Shown piece by piece: positions 1-9,509 of a stretch of DNA of 64,000 nucleotides; position 1 is the stretch's first letter, and each line of letters opens with the position of its first letter. The notes below the pieces were generated by a model. That model ran no database searches and was not told where the DNA came from. It saw only the letters and a program-made list of their open reading frames with translations. This DNA comes from Nisaea denitrificans DSM 18348 (GTDB lineage Bacteria > Pseudomonadota > Alphaproteobacteria > Thalassobaculales > Thalassobaculaceae), in contig NZ_AUFM01000019.1 in the NCBI RefSeq assembly GCF_000426505.1, forward strand, positions 1-64,000. Direction: 5' to 3'. The position numbers and the translations under genes are program-made.

Positions 1-561
1 TCGCGGCAAAGGTGTCGGCGCCCGTACCGCCGATCAGGTTGTCTGCACCTGCACCGCCGGAGACCAGATTGGCGCCGTCGCCCGCATTGATAACATCCGC
101 ACCGCCGCCACCGGCAATGGTATCGGCGCCACTTGTGCCGGTGATGGAGTCTACGGAGGCAGAGCCGGAAATCAGCTCGATGCTGTTCAGCGTGGCACTG
201 GAGAGATCGAAGGCACCGCCGCCATTCAGCGCCAGCACGTCCGTGCCGCCACCACCGCTGATCGTCTCGGCCAGGCCTGTGATGTCCGCGGAGGTCGCGG
301 CAAAGGTGTCGGCGCCCGTACCGCCGATCAGATTATCCGCGCCGCCACCGCCGGAGATCAGGTTTGCCCCGTCGCCCGCATTGATCGCGTCGGCGGCGCT
401 GGTGCCCGTGATGGAGTCCGCGGAGGCGGAGCCGGAAATCAGCTCGATACTGTTCAGCGTGGCACTGGAGAGATCGAAGGCGCCGCCGCCATTGAGGGCG
501 AGCACGTCCGTACCGGTGCCGCCGCTGATCGTCTCGGCCAGGCCTGTGATGTCCGCGGAAG
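1..561 (-). repeat. Long tandem repeat inside the RTX region (units of 294 and 267 bp)
   Basis: The string starting tcgcggcaaaggtgtcggcg occurs at 1 and 295, and a shorter match restarts at 562, giving consecutive units of 294 and 267 bp. Both are multiples of 3 (98 and 89 codons) and differ by a 27-bp (9-codon) step, the length of one RTX nonapeptide. The units share long identical stretches, so they look like recent in-frame duplications rather than ancient repeats. Confidence 0.8.
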
Positions 562-1768
562 TCGCGGCAAAGGTGTCGTCACCGGCATCGCCGGAAAGAT
601 TGTCGGCCCCGGCGCCGCCGGAAATCAAGTCGTTGCCGTCCCCGCCGAGCACCACGTCGGCATCGCCGCCGCCAAGGATCGTGTCGTTACCGGCCGCGCC
701 GGTGATGGTGTCGGCGCCGGCAAGTCCGGAATAGGAGTCATTGCCAGCAAGGAGGTCCACGGTATCCGCGCCGGCGGTCCCCGTCAGGACGTCGTTGCCG
801 GTCGTGGGGCCGGCGACTGTGTAGATGATATTATCGAGCCCGACCCGCCAGTTACCGGCTCCGGCGTAGGACACCGTGAAGGAGGTGACGTTGGACCAGT
901 CCCCAGGGGTCAGCGTCGCGATCGAGCCAGAGATGGACCCGGAATTGTCAGCGATGGTCACCGCCGAGCCGGAGTTTGGTGTGAACGTGTAGTTGGCCCC
1001 GGTCTCTTGATTGCTGAATTCGCCGATCTGGAATTGGGTGATCGAGACCGGGCCTGAGTAACTCAGCGTATAGGACGTGGTATTCGCGACCAGACCGGCA
1101 TCAAGGAAGCCCGAACTGACCCCGGCCATTGCGGTGGCGTCGGAGCGTTCGACGCTGATCGTTAACCCGCTGGTTTCATTGCCGCTTTCGACCACGAGCG
1201 TGGTGGTTGACTGGATCGTGGTCACGACCCCGAAAGTCGTTTGATGCAGCGTATGAGGATAGCGCGCCATGCTTTCCGGTGAGAAAGCGGAAATCGTGGC
1301 GGGAAAGGCTCCCCAGCCCGGACCGGCCCCGACCGGAATGGCGGAAGCGGTCACGTTGGCGCCAAACCCTGCTTTCAGGGCGGCGATGAAGTGACGCCCC
1401 TGGTCCCCGGCTGCAACAGAGCAGCCATAGAGGGCAAGGTCAGCATCGTCGGCAAGCGCTTCCCGGATGGCACGAAGCCGGCCTTCCGACTGTTCAAGCA
1501 GTGCCGCATCAACCGGGATTCCGGCCAGAAGCAGAGCGCCCGGCTCGCCATGGGAGAGGATGTGCAGACTGGAGAGATCACGCTCTCCTGCCAGCGCCGC
1601 CGCGATCTGGCCGAGCGGATCACCGTCTTTCGCAAGCCGTACCACCGTGATCGACGGAGCGACGTCCGCGAGCAGTTCGGCGCAATCCCGAACATCCGGA
1701 TCGACGAAGAGATATCCCGGATGATTAAAAAGGGCAGAACGGGTGCGCGGCATTGCGGTAACCGACAT
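1..1768 (-). CDS. DUF4347 / RTX-repeat secreted protein, C-terminus cut by window edge
   Basis: The minus-strand frame is open from the ATG at 1768 to the window edge, about 589 residues, with no stop. Residues about 15-155 form a DUF4347 domain: a hydrophobic beta strand followed by HILSHGEPG, then a LYGCSVAAG segment and a closing MARYPHTL, the same layout as the protein at 4718-7291. A non-repetitive domain of about 160 residues follows. From roughly residue 325 it becomes Gly/Asp-rich nonapeptides of the GGxGxDxLx type, the Ca2+-binding RTX repeats of type I secreted proteins. No Sec signal peptide is visible, which fits ABC-type (type I) export by a C-terminal signal lying outside the window. 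The repeats include two long, nearly identical units. Family assignment is firm; the biological role (adhesin, S-layer-like or matrix protein) is unknown. Confidence 0.85.
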   Translation of the reverse strand, partial: MSVTAMPRTRSALFNHPGYLFVDPDVRDCAELLADVAPSITVVRLAKDGDPLGQIAAALAGERDLSSLHILSHGEPGALLLAGIPVDAALLEQSEGRLRAIREALADDADLALYGCSVAAGDQGRHFIAALKAGFGANVTASAIPVGAGPGWGAFPATISAFSPESMARYPHTLHQTTFGVVTTIQSTTTLVVESGNETSGLTISVERSDATAMAGVSSGFLDAGLVANTTSYTLSYSGPVSITQFQIGEFSNQETGANYTFTPNSGSAVTIADNSGSISGSIATLTPGDWSNVTSFTVSYAGAGNWRVGLDNIIYTVAGPTTGNDVLTGTAGADTVDLLAGNDSYSGLAGADTITGAAGNDTILGGGDADVVLGGDGNDLISGGAGADNLSGDAGDDTFAATSADITGLAETISGGTGTDVLALNGGGAFDLSSATLNSIELISGSASADSITGTSAADAINAGDGANLISGGGGADNLIGGTGADTFAATSADITGLAETISGGGGTDVLALNGGGAFDLSSATLNSIELISGSASVDSITGTSGADTIAGGGGADVINAGDGANLVSGGAGADNLIGGTGADTFAA

Positions 1769-2618
1769 TAGTGTCTCCAGTTCGTGCAATTGCGGCCGAG
1801 TGCCTGGATTTATTGGCAGGACGCATTTGCTTTCTTGCTTAGGGTTGGCTTTTGTTTGGTTCGGCTTCCCGAGATGAATCGGGAAACCCAGCGTACGGGA
1901 AATATACAGGAGGTTAATTAACGCAATCTAAAGAGCGCGCAGTGCGAGCATCTCTATATGTGCGTAGTAATTTATTCTCGCTAATCGTGCGCGTGGCGAA
2001 AGGCGATCGAACATTTTGGCAGAATGCCAAAAATAGCCATAAGCAGTTGTTTTATTAAAAAATTCATCTGATGATTGCGGCTCTTGGTAGTTCACTTTCG
2101 CTCCCGTTCTGGGTGGCCACCTTCAGGGGCAATTTGTGTTCCGGTGGTTTTGGGCTTAAGTCGAGATTGATCTGTGCGTTATCCTCAAGTTGATCTTCAT
2201 AGTATGCAGGCATTGATATTGCAAAAATTTTATCCATGAAATTACTGTGACTGGATGGCGCACGCGCCATAGTTGGAAAGCATAGATGAAGATAAATTAT
2301 TGAGTTGAATTTTGTTAACAAACATTAATCATGTTTATAGAAGTAAAAATGGTACTGTTATTTTTTAAACAAGTAGTAATTTTATAAGGTTTTGGCGAAA
2401 AATTGAGTTCTGGTTTGTGTGCAAGAGCTTTGATCTCTCTGTCTAGAAGGGTGTGCGATTTATCAAAAAATTGAATTAAATTAGAATAAAAATATATTAT
2501 TCAGGTTGCGCTTCATTGGCGCGGTGGCGGCGACAGGCTAGGTGGCATAGAGTGAATCGAGAACTGCAGGTGTGGCCCGCTTGGTCATCTATGTCAGGGT
2601 TAAGTATGGAATCTGGCG
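1769..2618. other. AT-rich divergent intergenic region, about 850 bp
   Basis: This gap separates the divergent DUF4347/RTX gene and the TPR-glycosyltransferase gene. It is clearly more AT-rich than its surroundings, especially 1900-2060 and 2270-2500. It presumably holds both promoters, but no convincing sigma-70 hexamer pair, terminator or known RNA motif was recognised. One weak minus-strand ORF (2064-2237) lies inside. Confidence 0.5.
2064..2237 (-). CDS. Possible small hypothetical protein (57 aa)
   Basis: A short ORF in the AT-rich gap reads MDKIFAISMPAYYEDQLEDN and then continues acidic and proline-rich to its stop. No domain, signal peptide or membrane segment is recognised, and no Shine-Dalgarno sequence precedes this ATG. 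A longer frame opens at a TTG at 2321. The C-terminal half has protein-like composition, but the region's base composition differs from the neighbouring genes, so this may be a chance ORF. Confidence 0.2.
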   Translation of the reverse strand: MDKIFAISMPAYYEDQLEDNAQINLDLSPKPPEHKLPLKVATQNGSESELPRAAIIR

Positions 2619-4709
2619 GTGTCTGATAACTCCCTGCACCCTCTTGAAGATGCCAAGCGCAAATATCACGCCGGGCTTCGAGCACGTGCCGCGCGCATTT
2701 GCAGTCGCATTCCCGAAAGTGATTTTCACTACCCGCAGGCGCTTGTATTGCTCGGCACCATCCGGGCAGAGACGGACCGGGTGGAAGAAGCAACGGCACT
2801 GTTCAAGAAAGCGGCCAGGCTGATCCCGGATAACGCACAGATCTGGATCAATCTTGGTAATGCGTCCGGAAGATCAGGACATCTGCAATATGCAGCTGGA
2901 TGTTTTCGCCGGGCGATGTTGCTTGCGCCGGGTGTTAACGACACTGCCCGCGGGCTTGCGGCCCTGGTACACATCACCGATAGAAACCGCATGTTGCGGC
3001 GGTGTTCGATTCTAGCGCCGCTGGACAGCAATGCGTATCTGCAACTTGGGATGGAGCTGAAACAATCCGGCAAATTCGAGGAGGCGTCGCACCACATTCG
3101 CCGACTGTTAATCCTTGAGCCGGCCAACTTGGACGGTGCTTACCAGCTTGCGAACGTGCTTCTCGATCTGAATAACCTCGACGGGGCTAAATCATTTTTC
3201 TTGCGCACATTGCGGCTCGCCCCGCGCAGCGGGACGGCGAGGAACAACCTTGGCCTGATTGCGTTCGAAGACGGGGATTTCAAGCATGCTGAAGAGTGGT
3301 TTCGCGCGGCGACACTAGCAGCGCCGGGTCTTGCGGAGGCGTGGAGAAATCATGCGCGTGCGCTTGCAAAACTAGACCGGAACACCGATGCGCTCGAGCC
3401 GTGCAAACGGAGCCTGATGATGGAGCCGGAAAATCAAATGGCATGCATGGATATTGCCGGACTTTTGCGGACCCGAAAATGGGCAAAACGGACGATATCC
3501 ATCGATCCGAAAGCACATGAATTTTATAACAATATGGCCGTTCTTGAGACCCAGAACCCTGGCCGGAAAGGTGTCGAGCCCTGGCTCCGGCGCAGCGCGG
3601 TCGCCAAACCGGAGCATCCGGAAATCTGGTTCAGACTCTCCGCCAACGCAGGCCATCGGAGCGATCCCGAGGCTGTGGTGAGACATGGTCGCCGGTCACT
3701 CTTTATTTTGGACAGCTACGCCCATGCGCGTAACAACCTGGCTTTCGCTTTGCTGGGACAGGAAAAGTTCGAAGAAGGCTGGCGAATTCACACCCGCAGG
3801 CTGGAAACGCCGGAGGGGCGTGAAATCCTTCGGCGCTTTGCTATTCCGCAATGGCAAGGCGAAGCAATTGAAGGAAGACATCTGCTGCTTTGGGGCGAGC
3901 AGGGCATAGGTGACGAGGTGCAGTTCCTGACGCTTCTGAAGCATGTTCTTCGTGGCGGGGCACAAGTCACGGTGCTGACTGAGCCCCGCCTCCGGCCTCT
4001 CATCAAGCGCAGTTTTCCAAATGTCGTGGTCCCGGATGTGGATGGCCCGGGTGGTGAGATCGAAAGCCATCATAGCGCCGACCTTCATCTGGCGATTGGC
4101 GATCTGCCGCATCGCCTGCGGCTGTTTTGCGGCGGCCAGGCGGCTCCGGATCCCTGGATTATCGTCGACCCGGCCCGCGCGAAGGATTTGCGCGCGGAGT
4201 TGCAGGCCCGACATCCCGGAAAGCGTCTGGTCGGGATTACCTGGCGTTCGGCAGCACCAACCGGGGCGCGGCGCTCGATCCCTTCGGCACTCTGGGCGGG
4301 CATCGCTGGAGTTCCCGGCACTGCGCTGGTATCGCTTCAGTACAATGTGATGGACGAGGACATGACCGCGTTCAGGGCAGCGGGCATACAGGTCGACACC
4401 AGCCATGGCGTCGACCCCATGCAGGATCTGGACGGTCTCGCCGCCCTGACGTCGGCAATGGATCTCGTGATCAGTCCGCCGAACAATACCGTTCACTTCG
4501 CGGGCGCTCTGGCGGTGCCTTGCTGGGTGATGGTGCCGACGCGGCCCGACTGGCGCTGGGGGCTGATCCGGAAGGATTCCCTCTGGTACCCGAACACGTG
4601 CGTATTTCGTCAGGAAACGGACGGAGACTGGGCCGCGGTCCTGTCTCAGGTCGTCAGTAACTTGAAATCATGGGGACCTTCACAGGCCTGCGCGCCGGCG
4701 GATAATTGA
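2619..4709 (+). CDS. TPR-repeat protein with C-terminal glycosyltransferase domain
   Basis: A protein of 696 residues starting at a GTG. About residues 1-350 are tandem tetratricopeptide repeats (segments such as NAQIWINLGNASGRSGHLQY and SGTARNNLGLIAFEDGDFKH). About residues 390-690 form a GT-B-like glycosyltransferase module: LLLWGEQGIGDEVQF, then VGITWRSAAPTGA, then VISPPNNTVHFAGALAVPCW, the pattern of the TPR-linked, glycosyltransferase-9-like proteins common in alphaproteobacteria. Such enzymes often modify proteins or take part in surface glycan synthesis; the acceptor is unknown. It sits alone between two DUF4347/RTX genes, convergent with the second with only an 8-bp gap. A functional link to the RTX proteins is possible but only inferred from position. 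Confidence 0.8.
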   Translation: MSDNSLHPLEDAKRKYHAGLRARAARICSRIPESDFHYPQALVLLGTIRAETDRVEEATALFKKAARLIPDNAQIWINLGNASGRSGHLQYAAGCFRRAMLLAPGVNDTARGLAALVHITDRNRMLRRCSILAPLDSNAYLQLGMELKQSGKFEEASHHIRRLLILEPANLDGAYQLANVLLDLNNLDGAKSFFLRTLRLAPRSGTARNNLGLIAFEDGDFKHAEEWFRAATLAAPGLAEAWRNHARALAKLDRNTDALEPCKRSLMMEPENQMACMDIAGLLRTRKWAKRTISIDPKAHEFYNNMAVLETQNPGRKGVEPWLRRSAVAKPEHPEIWFRLSANAGHRSDPEAVVRHGRRSLFILDSYAHARNNLAFALLGQEKFEEGWRIHTRRLETPEGREILRRFAIPQWQGEAIEGRHLLLWGEQGIGDEVQFLTLLKHVLRGGAQVTVLTEPRLRPLIKRSFPNVVVPDVDGPGGEIESHHSADLHLAIGDLPHRLRLFCGGQAAPDPWIIVDPARAKDLRAELQARHPGKRLVGITWRSAAPTGARRSIPSALWAGIAGVPGTALVSLQYNVMDEDMTAFRAAGIQVDTSHGVDPMQDLDGLAALTSAMDLVISPPNNTVHFAGALAVPCWVMVPTRPDWRWGLIRKDSLWYPNTCVFRQETDGDWAAVLSQVVSNLKSWGPSQACAPADN

Positions 4710-4717
4710 AGAAAGAA

Positions 4718-7291
4718 CTATCCCAGCTCCCAGCCTGCAGTCGCCTCGATGTCGAGCTGGGCTTTCGAAACTCCGATAAGGGTGACTGTGCCGCCATCGG
4801 AAAACGTCAGCACAGTGTTGCCGCCGTCCTCTGTCGCGCTGTAGGTCAGCCCGTCCTGAAATAGCAGGCTGTCGGTGTTGGCCTGATAGTCGGAGACGCT
4901 GTCGTTGCCGCCGCCGAATGCGAAAACGAAGGTGTCGGCTCCGTCGCCTCCAGCCAGTGTATCGTTGCCGTGATCGCCCTCTAGCCGGTCGTTTCCGGCG
5001 CTGCCTGAGATCAGGTCGTTGCCGCTACCGCCATAAAGGCTGTCGTCACCGAGATTGCCGTTGAGACTGTCGTTCCCGGAATTGCCGTAGACGATGTCCT
5101 CGCTCTGGCCACCATAGAGGAGATCGTCATTCCCGCCGCCGGAGAGCGTGTCGTTGCCCTTGTTGCCGTAGACGAGATCATTGTCGTTGCCGCCGAACGC
5201 GGTGTCAGCACCCTGGCCGCCATAAAGCGTATCCATGCCGCCGCCGCCAAAGACATAATCGTTACCCTGGTTGCCATAGACGATGTCCTCCCCCCAGGCC
5301 GAGCCGACCGTGTCGTTGCCGCCGCCACCTGCCAGCGTGTCGTCCTCGGCGCCGAGGGAAATGAACTGAGTGGCATCGTCACCGACCACATAGTTCTGGC
5401 CGCCGCCGCCATTGACGGTTGCGCTGCCGACGATGGCGGCGAACTCGATATTGTCGAGTTGCAGGGTGGAACCAGTCGGCAGGCCGGAGGTGTCGATGAC
5501 GAAAGCTTCGGAGCCGTTGGACGTGGAGGAATCGCCAGTGATCTGAACGGTCTGGGCCGTCGAGCCTCCGCCGGTGAAGGTGATCGAGCGGATATCGAGA
5601 TTAACGCCGCTGGAACCGTTGATGAAGGTCTGGCCGTGCCCGTCTAGGAAGCTCTGCGCACCGACGGTGGGCTCGGTGGCCTGGATTTCTCCGGTCAGGG
5701 TGGTGCTGGCCGTACTGATTGGCTGGGCAGTGGAGGTGCCGGAGGTCGTCAGCGATACGCCGGACGGCAGTGTCGCCGTCACCACGTTGCCGTTGCCGGT
5801 ATTCTGCACCAGCGCGCCGGTCGCGGTGCTGCCGCTGGTGTTCGCCAGGGTGCGCCCGGTGGAGGTGCCTGCGGTGTCCGCTTCGGTCTGGTTGGTCACG
5901 GTCAGGCCGCCGCCGGAAGAGCCGCCGGGCGAGCTTGCGGCAGGAACAGTCGCTACGGTGAGGGTGGTGTTGCCGCCGGAGAAGGCAGCCTCGTACTTCA
6001 CGCTGCCGGATGTGCCGGTGAGGTTCAGCGTATTGCCACCGCCGAGATCAATGGTGCTGCCCGCGGTGCTGCCGTTCAGGCTCGAAAGGTCGGTGCCGGT
6101 GATGACGATCTTGTCGCCGGCCTCGAGGCCGGAAATCGTGTCGCCATTCATCTCGCTGGCGCTGCCGGAGAAGGTGTCGTTACCGTCTCCGCCGATCAGG
6201 GTATCAGTGCCCGAACCGCCAGCGATCAAGTCATCGCCAGCGCCGCCATCAATCGAATCGGCGCCTCCGCCACCTGAGAGCGTATCGTTTCCGGCTTCGC
6301 CTGAGAGTGTGTCGGCGCCGCTGCCGAGTGAGACCACGTCATTGCCGGCACCGGTAGACAGCTTGTGCGCGTTCGTTGCGTGCCCGTTGATGGTGTCCGC
6401 GCCGGAACTGCCGGAAATGATCTCGACGTTGGATATGCTGGTTCTCGAAAGTTCATAGGAACCGGTGCCGAGGCTTATGGTGTCGTTGCCGGCACCACCG
6501 TCAATCACTTCGATGAATGTCGTTTCGTTGAGGTCGCCGCTATTGATGGCAATCAGATCGTCGCCGTTGCCACCCGAGACCGAATCTGCGCCGATTCCGC
6601 CGGAAAGTGTATCGTTGCCATCACCGCCGGAGAGATTATCTTTGCCGGCGAGGCCATTCAGCAGATCATTGCCGCCATATCCTTTGATTGCGTCGTCGGT
6701 GGCGCTGCCATTGAGCGTCTCATCCGTGGCAACGAGCTGATTACCTTCAACGAGCAGCCCAAGACGGTGCGGGTAGGTTGCGAGCGCGGTGCTGCTGATA
6801 TAGGAAAATGCAGCCAGCAGAGCTGCCCAACCGGCAGTCCCGCCGATGTCCGCGTCCGCGGCTTTGACCGTCGCGCCGGTCGCGTTGCCCAATATTCTCA
6901 GGAAAGTACGTCCCGAAGTGCTCGCCCCAGTGGAACAGGACATCAGGACAATCTCTGCGTCCGGCGCGAGTGCGTCGCGGATGCGGGACAGGGCTCCTCC
7001 CGAGTCTCTCAGCGCTGTGCTGTCGATTTCCCGGCCGCACAGTCTGAGGCTTCCCGCACTGCCGTGGGACAGGATGACAATGCGCTCTACCGGAGCCGTC
7101 CGTATCTCCGCGAATGACGCTATGGCATCCAGGGCATCGCCGGTTCTTGGCAGCCGTTTGACGATTGTTCCGCGATTGAGACCGGACAGAATCGTTTCGG
7201 GACCCGGGACTTCTTGGTCGACGAAGAACAGGGTGTTGGATGCCATGGAAGAAAGGCTGGAAGGGCGTGCGCCAGGGAAGGCATGCGTCAT
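4718..7291 (-). CDS. DUF4347 / RTX calcium-binding repeat protein (857 aa)
   Basis: A complete 857-residue paralogue of the protein at the window start. Residues about 20-175 are a DUF4347 domain (RIVILSHGSAG, VLMSCSTGASTSGRTFL, LATYPHRLGLL). Clusters of RTX nonapeptides follow at about 185-250, 260-375 and 640-800 (for example GGDGNDTLSGG), separated by a Ser/Thr/Gly-rich spacer of about 200 residues. The C-terminus is a low-charge stretch rich in beta strands and aliphatic residues, as in type I secretion signals, and no N-terminal signal peptide is visible. It is probably exported to the cell surface or medium and folded by Ca2+. No transporter (HlyB/HlyD/TolC type) is present in the window. 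The ATG at 7291 has weak Shine-Dalgarno support; an internal Met at residue 16 is an alternative. Confidence 0.88.
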   Translation of the reverse strand: MTHAFPGARPSSLSSMASNTLFFVDQEVPGPETILSGLNRGTIVKRLPRTGDALDAIASFAEIRTAPVERIVILSHGSAGSLRLCGREIDSTALRDSGGALSRIRDALAPDAEIVLMSCSTGASTSGRTFLRILGNATGATVKAADADIGGTAGWAALLAAFSYISSTALATYPHRLGLLVEGNQLVATDETLNGSATDDAIKGYGGNDLLNGLAGKDNLSGGDGNDTLSGGIGADSVSGGNGDDLIAINSGDLNETTFIEVIDGGAGNDTISLGTGSYELSRTSISNVEIISGSSGADTINGHATNAHKLSTGAGNDVVSLGSGADTLSGEAGNDTLSGGGGADSIDGGAGDDLIAGGSGTDTLIGGDGNDTFSGSASEMNGDTISGLEAGDKIVITGTDLSSLNGSTAGSTIDLGGGNTLNLTGTSGSVKYEAAFSGGNTTLTVATVPAASSPGGSSGGGLTVTNQTEADTAGTSTGRTLANTSGSTATGALVQNTGNGNVVTATLPSGVSLTTSGTSTAQPISTASTTLTGEIQATEPTVGAQSFLDGHGQTFINGSSGVNLDIRSITFTGGGSTAQTVQITGDSSTSNGSEAFVIDTSGLPTGSTLQLDNIEFAAIVGSATVNGGGGQNYVVGDDATQFISLGAEDDTLAGGGGNDTVGSAWGEDIVYGNQGNDYVFGGGGMDTLYGGQGADTAFGGNDNDLVYGNKGNDTLSGGGNDDLLYGGQSEDIVYGNSGNDSLNGNLGDDSLYGGSGNDLISGSAGNDRLEGDHGNDTLAGGDGADTFVFAFGGGNDSVSDYQANTDSLLFQDGLTYSATEDGGNTVLTFSDGGTVTLIGVSKAQLDIEATAGWELG

Positions 7292-7476
7292 GATCGGGGC
7301 TCTAACTTTCTGTCAGCGTCAACCGTATATAAAATTCGATGTGATAATTATCACAAATTTTAATTAAAATGATTCACAGTTTGTTAACCAGTTTTTTAAT
7401 TTTTAAAAACTGAAGAAGTCACAAGATTTGCGGAAATTTCAGCGCAGCTGGGGCGGACGGTCGGTGTTGGAGGATG

Positions 7477-7905
7477 TTAGATCGTCAGAACTGCGACGAC
7501 GATATAACGCCCGGTTTTCGCGATGGCGACGAGCAGCAGAAACCGCCCAAACGGCTCACGCAATACCCCGGCAGCGAGCGTCAGAGGATCGCCGATAATA
7601 GGTGCCCAGCTCAGCAGCAGACTCCACTGACCGTATTTCCGGTACCAGCCGCAGGCGCGCTCCATTTGTGCCGGCGAGGCTGGGAACCATTTTCGGCTGA
7701 TGAAACGGTCAATGAAGCGACCGAGCAGCCAGTTCACGACCGATCCGAGTGTGTTGCCGACCGACGCAACGGCGATGAGCAGGGGGACCGAATAGGTCTC
7801 CGTCAGGAGCAGCCCGACGAGGCCAAACTCGGATTGCGCCGGAAGGAAAGTTGCGGCCAGGAAGGAGAGGAGGAAAAGCCCACCATAGACGCCGAGTTCT
7901 TCCAT
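7477..7905 (-). CDS. YqaA/DedA-family (SNARE-associated-like) membrane protein
   Basis: A 142-residue integral membrane protein with several hydrophobic helices. It matches the short YqaA branch of the DedA superfamily: a re-entrant region near LSFLAATFLPAQSEF, then SVGNTLGSVVNWLLGR and a later LLLSWAPIIGDPLTLAAGV helix carrying the characteristic Gly-Asp-Pro. DedA proteins are linked to lipid-carrier or phospholipid flipping and membrane homeostasis; the substrate of this branch is not established. Its start codon overlaps the stop of the upstream glycosyltransferase gene by one base (TGATG), so the two are probably co-translated. A lipid-carrier role would fit this glycan neighbourhood. Confidence 0.82.
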   Translation of the reverse strand: MEELGVYGGLFLLSFLAATFLPAQSEFGLVGLLLTETYSVPLLIAVASVGNTLGSVVNWLLGRFIDRFISRKWFPASPAQMERACGWYRKYGQWSLLLSWAPIIGDPLTLAAGVLREPFGRFLLLVAIAKTGRYIVVAVLTI

Positions 7906-8780
7906 CAGCGCTTCAGGCCGAGCCGCAGGGCGATCAGGCCGAACCGGAGCCAGAGTGCGAGATTGACCAGCGCCACGAGAGGGTTCGCCCAGCCACCGAA
8001 ATGCTTGGCGAAATAGAGCATGCCGCCCCTCGTTTTCTGCCTTTCGATATAAAGCTTAGTCGTCTCGCTGGTGCCCTGGACATGGGTGGCGGAGAACGCG
8101 GGGTCGAACCAGATGCTGCCACCCGCCTTACGGACGCGCAGGCAGGTATCGACATCTTCCATATGCAGGAAATAGTCCTCGTCCATGCCGCCGATCTTCT
8201 CGAAGAACGGGCGGGGGAACAGCATGAAGGACCCGGAGATGCACTCAACTTCCGTCAGTGCGGATGGCGGGGATGTGTGGTTGAGGTTGATCCGCTTGAA
8301 GCCGAGCTTGTGCAGGCTGAAGGCTTCGACCAGACAGGTCCAGGGGGTCATCAGATTGCGTCGGCAGCCGCGCTGCTCGCTGCCGTCCGGGTTCTCGATC
8401 CGGATCGTATAGAGCGCGATATCGGGTCGCGTGCCGAGCAGCGCCATGGCGCCGTCGAGGCTGCCGGGCCCGAGGATACTGTCCGGGTTCAGCAGCAGAA
8501 GATAGGGGCTCGTCGTCGCCCGCGCGCCGAGATTACAGGCTTTCCCGAAGCCGACATTGCCGTGTCCGGTCAGCAGAGACAGACGCGGATCGACCGCTGC
8601 CATCTTTTTCAGCGCGGCGAGGACATCAGGCGGATTGCCGTTATCGACGACCACCACTTCCCGCGCCGACGCCTCACCGAGAGCCGCCTGGATGCAGTCC
8701 ATGAGGCAGGGGCCGGTATGGTAGCTGACGATAATGACGGCGCAGCCGGGGGGCGTTGTTTCTGGGCGCTGAGTTTCCAT
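7905..8780 (-). CDS. Family 2 glycosyltransferase, rhamnosyltransferase-like
   Basis: A 291-residue GT-A fold enzyme. The N-terminus has the nucleotide-binding start VIIVSYHTG and a VVVVDNGNPPDV strand; the DxD-type metal site is in LLLLNPDSILG; the acceptor/catalytic part has GGMDEDYFLHMEDVDTCLRV. This architecture is typical of WbbL/RfbN-type rhamnosyl- and related transferases acting on lipid-linked glycans at the inner face of the membrane. It is divergent from the dTDP-rhamnose operon that starts 155 bp away, so dTDP-rhamnose is a plausible donor, by context only. It is translationally coupled to the DedA-like gene downstream. Confidence 0.85.
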   Translation of the reverse strand: METQRPETTPPGCAVIIVSYHTGPCLMDCIQAALGEASAREVVVVDNGNPPDVLAALKKMAAVDPRLSLLTGHGNVGFGKACNLGARATTSPYLLLLNPDSILGPGSLDGAMALLGTRPDIALYTIRIENPDGSEQRGCRRNLMTPWTCLVEAFSLHKLGFKRINLNHTSPPSALTEVECISGSFMLFPRPFFEKIGGMDEDYFLHMEDVDTCLRVRKAGGSIWFDPAFSATHVQGTSETTKLYIERQKTRGGMLYFAKHFGGWANPLVALVNLALWLRFGLIALRLGLKR

Positions 8781-8935
8781 GGCTCTGATGTGCCATTTTT
8801 TCAGTCCATGTTACAAGCTCCGGGGACAAGCGCCCGTGCGGCTTTCCGGGGCGCGCGGCTTGCCGCCTTCGCGCACCACATGCTATAGCCGCGCAGGCCT
8901 TATAAGGCCGCGTGAATCCAGGGGGAGACAGGGCC

Positions 8936-9496
8936 TTGCAGGTCGAGCCAACCGAGATCTCTGACGTTAAGATCATCACGCCGAAAAAGTTCGGCGATCA
9001 TCGTGGGTTTTTCTCCGAGACCTACAATCAGGGCGCTTTCGAAGCTGCCGGTCTCGACCTGACCTTTGTGCAAGACAATCACTCCTTCTCGGCGCCAAAA
9101 GGTACCCTGCGCGGGCTGCATTTCCAGACCCCGCCGCATGGCCAGGACAAGCTGCTCCGGGTCATCCGGGGCGCGATCTTCGATGTTGCCGTCGATATCC
9201 GCAAAGGCTCGCCGACCTACGGCAAATGGGTTGCGCGCACGATCAGTGCTGACGCATGGAATCAGATCCTGGTGCCGGTCGGCTTTGCTCATGGGTTCTG
9301 CACCGTCGAGGAAAATACAGAGGTTCTGTACAAGGTGACGGGCAAATACGCACCGGAATGCGAGGGCGGTTTGACCTGGAACGATCCGGATATCGGCATC
9401 GACTGGCCGCTGGACGGCGCACCGATCCTGTCTGCCAAGGACGAGGCCTATACACCTTTTGCCGACTTCGACAGCCCCTTCACCTACGAAGCCTGA
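8936..9496 (+). CDS. rfbC: dTDP-4-dehydrorhamnose 3,5-epimerase
   Basis: Third enzyme of dTDP-L-rhamnose synthesis: it epimerises C3 and C5 of dTDP-4-keto-6-deoxyglucose. The cupin-fold family motifs are present: [11 protein letters not shown], then the catalytic-His segment TLRGLHFQ, then [12 protein letters not shown] chose the TTG at 8936 because GGGGGAGA lies 7 nt upstream; it gives 186 aa, the usual family length. The in-frame GTG at 8912 would add eight residues and lacks a Shine-Dalgarno sequence. First gene of rfbC-rfbB-rfbD-rfbA, followed within 13 bp by rfbB. Confidence 0.95.
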   Translation: MQVEPTEISDVKIITPKKFGDHRGFFSETYNQGAFEAAGLDLTFVQDNHSFSAPKGTLRGLHFQTPPHGQDKLLRVIRGAIFDVAVDIRKGSPTYGKWVARTISADAWNQILVPVGFAHGFCTVEENTEVLYKVTGKYAPECEGGLTWNDPDIGIDWPLDGAPILSAKDEAYTPFADFDSPFTYEA

Positions 9497-9509
9497 GGAA
9501 ATCCCGAGC

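Noticed and set aside
12-734. Plus-strand 240-aa Pro/Ala/Ser-rich ORF
   Set aside because: It is the antisense reading of the RTX repeats of the minus-strand gene; its low-complexity composition comes from the repeats.
5574-6458. Plus-strand 294-aa ORF inside the second RTX gene
   Set aside because: Antisense shadow of the Gly/Asp-rich repeat coding sequence, with no start signal or recognisable domain.
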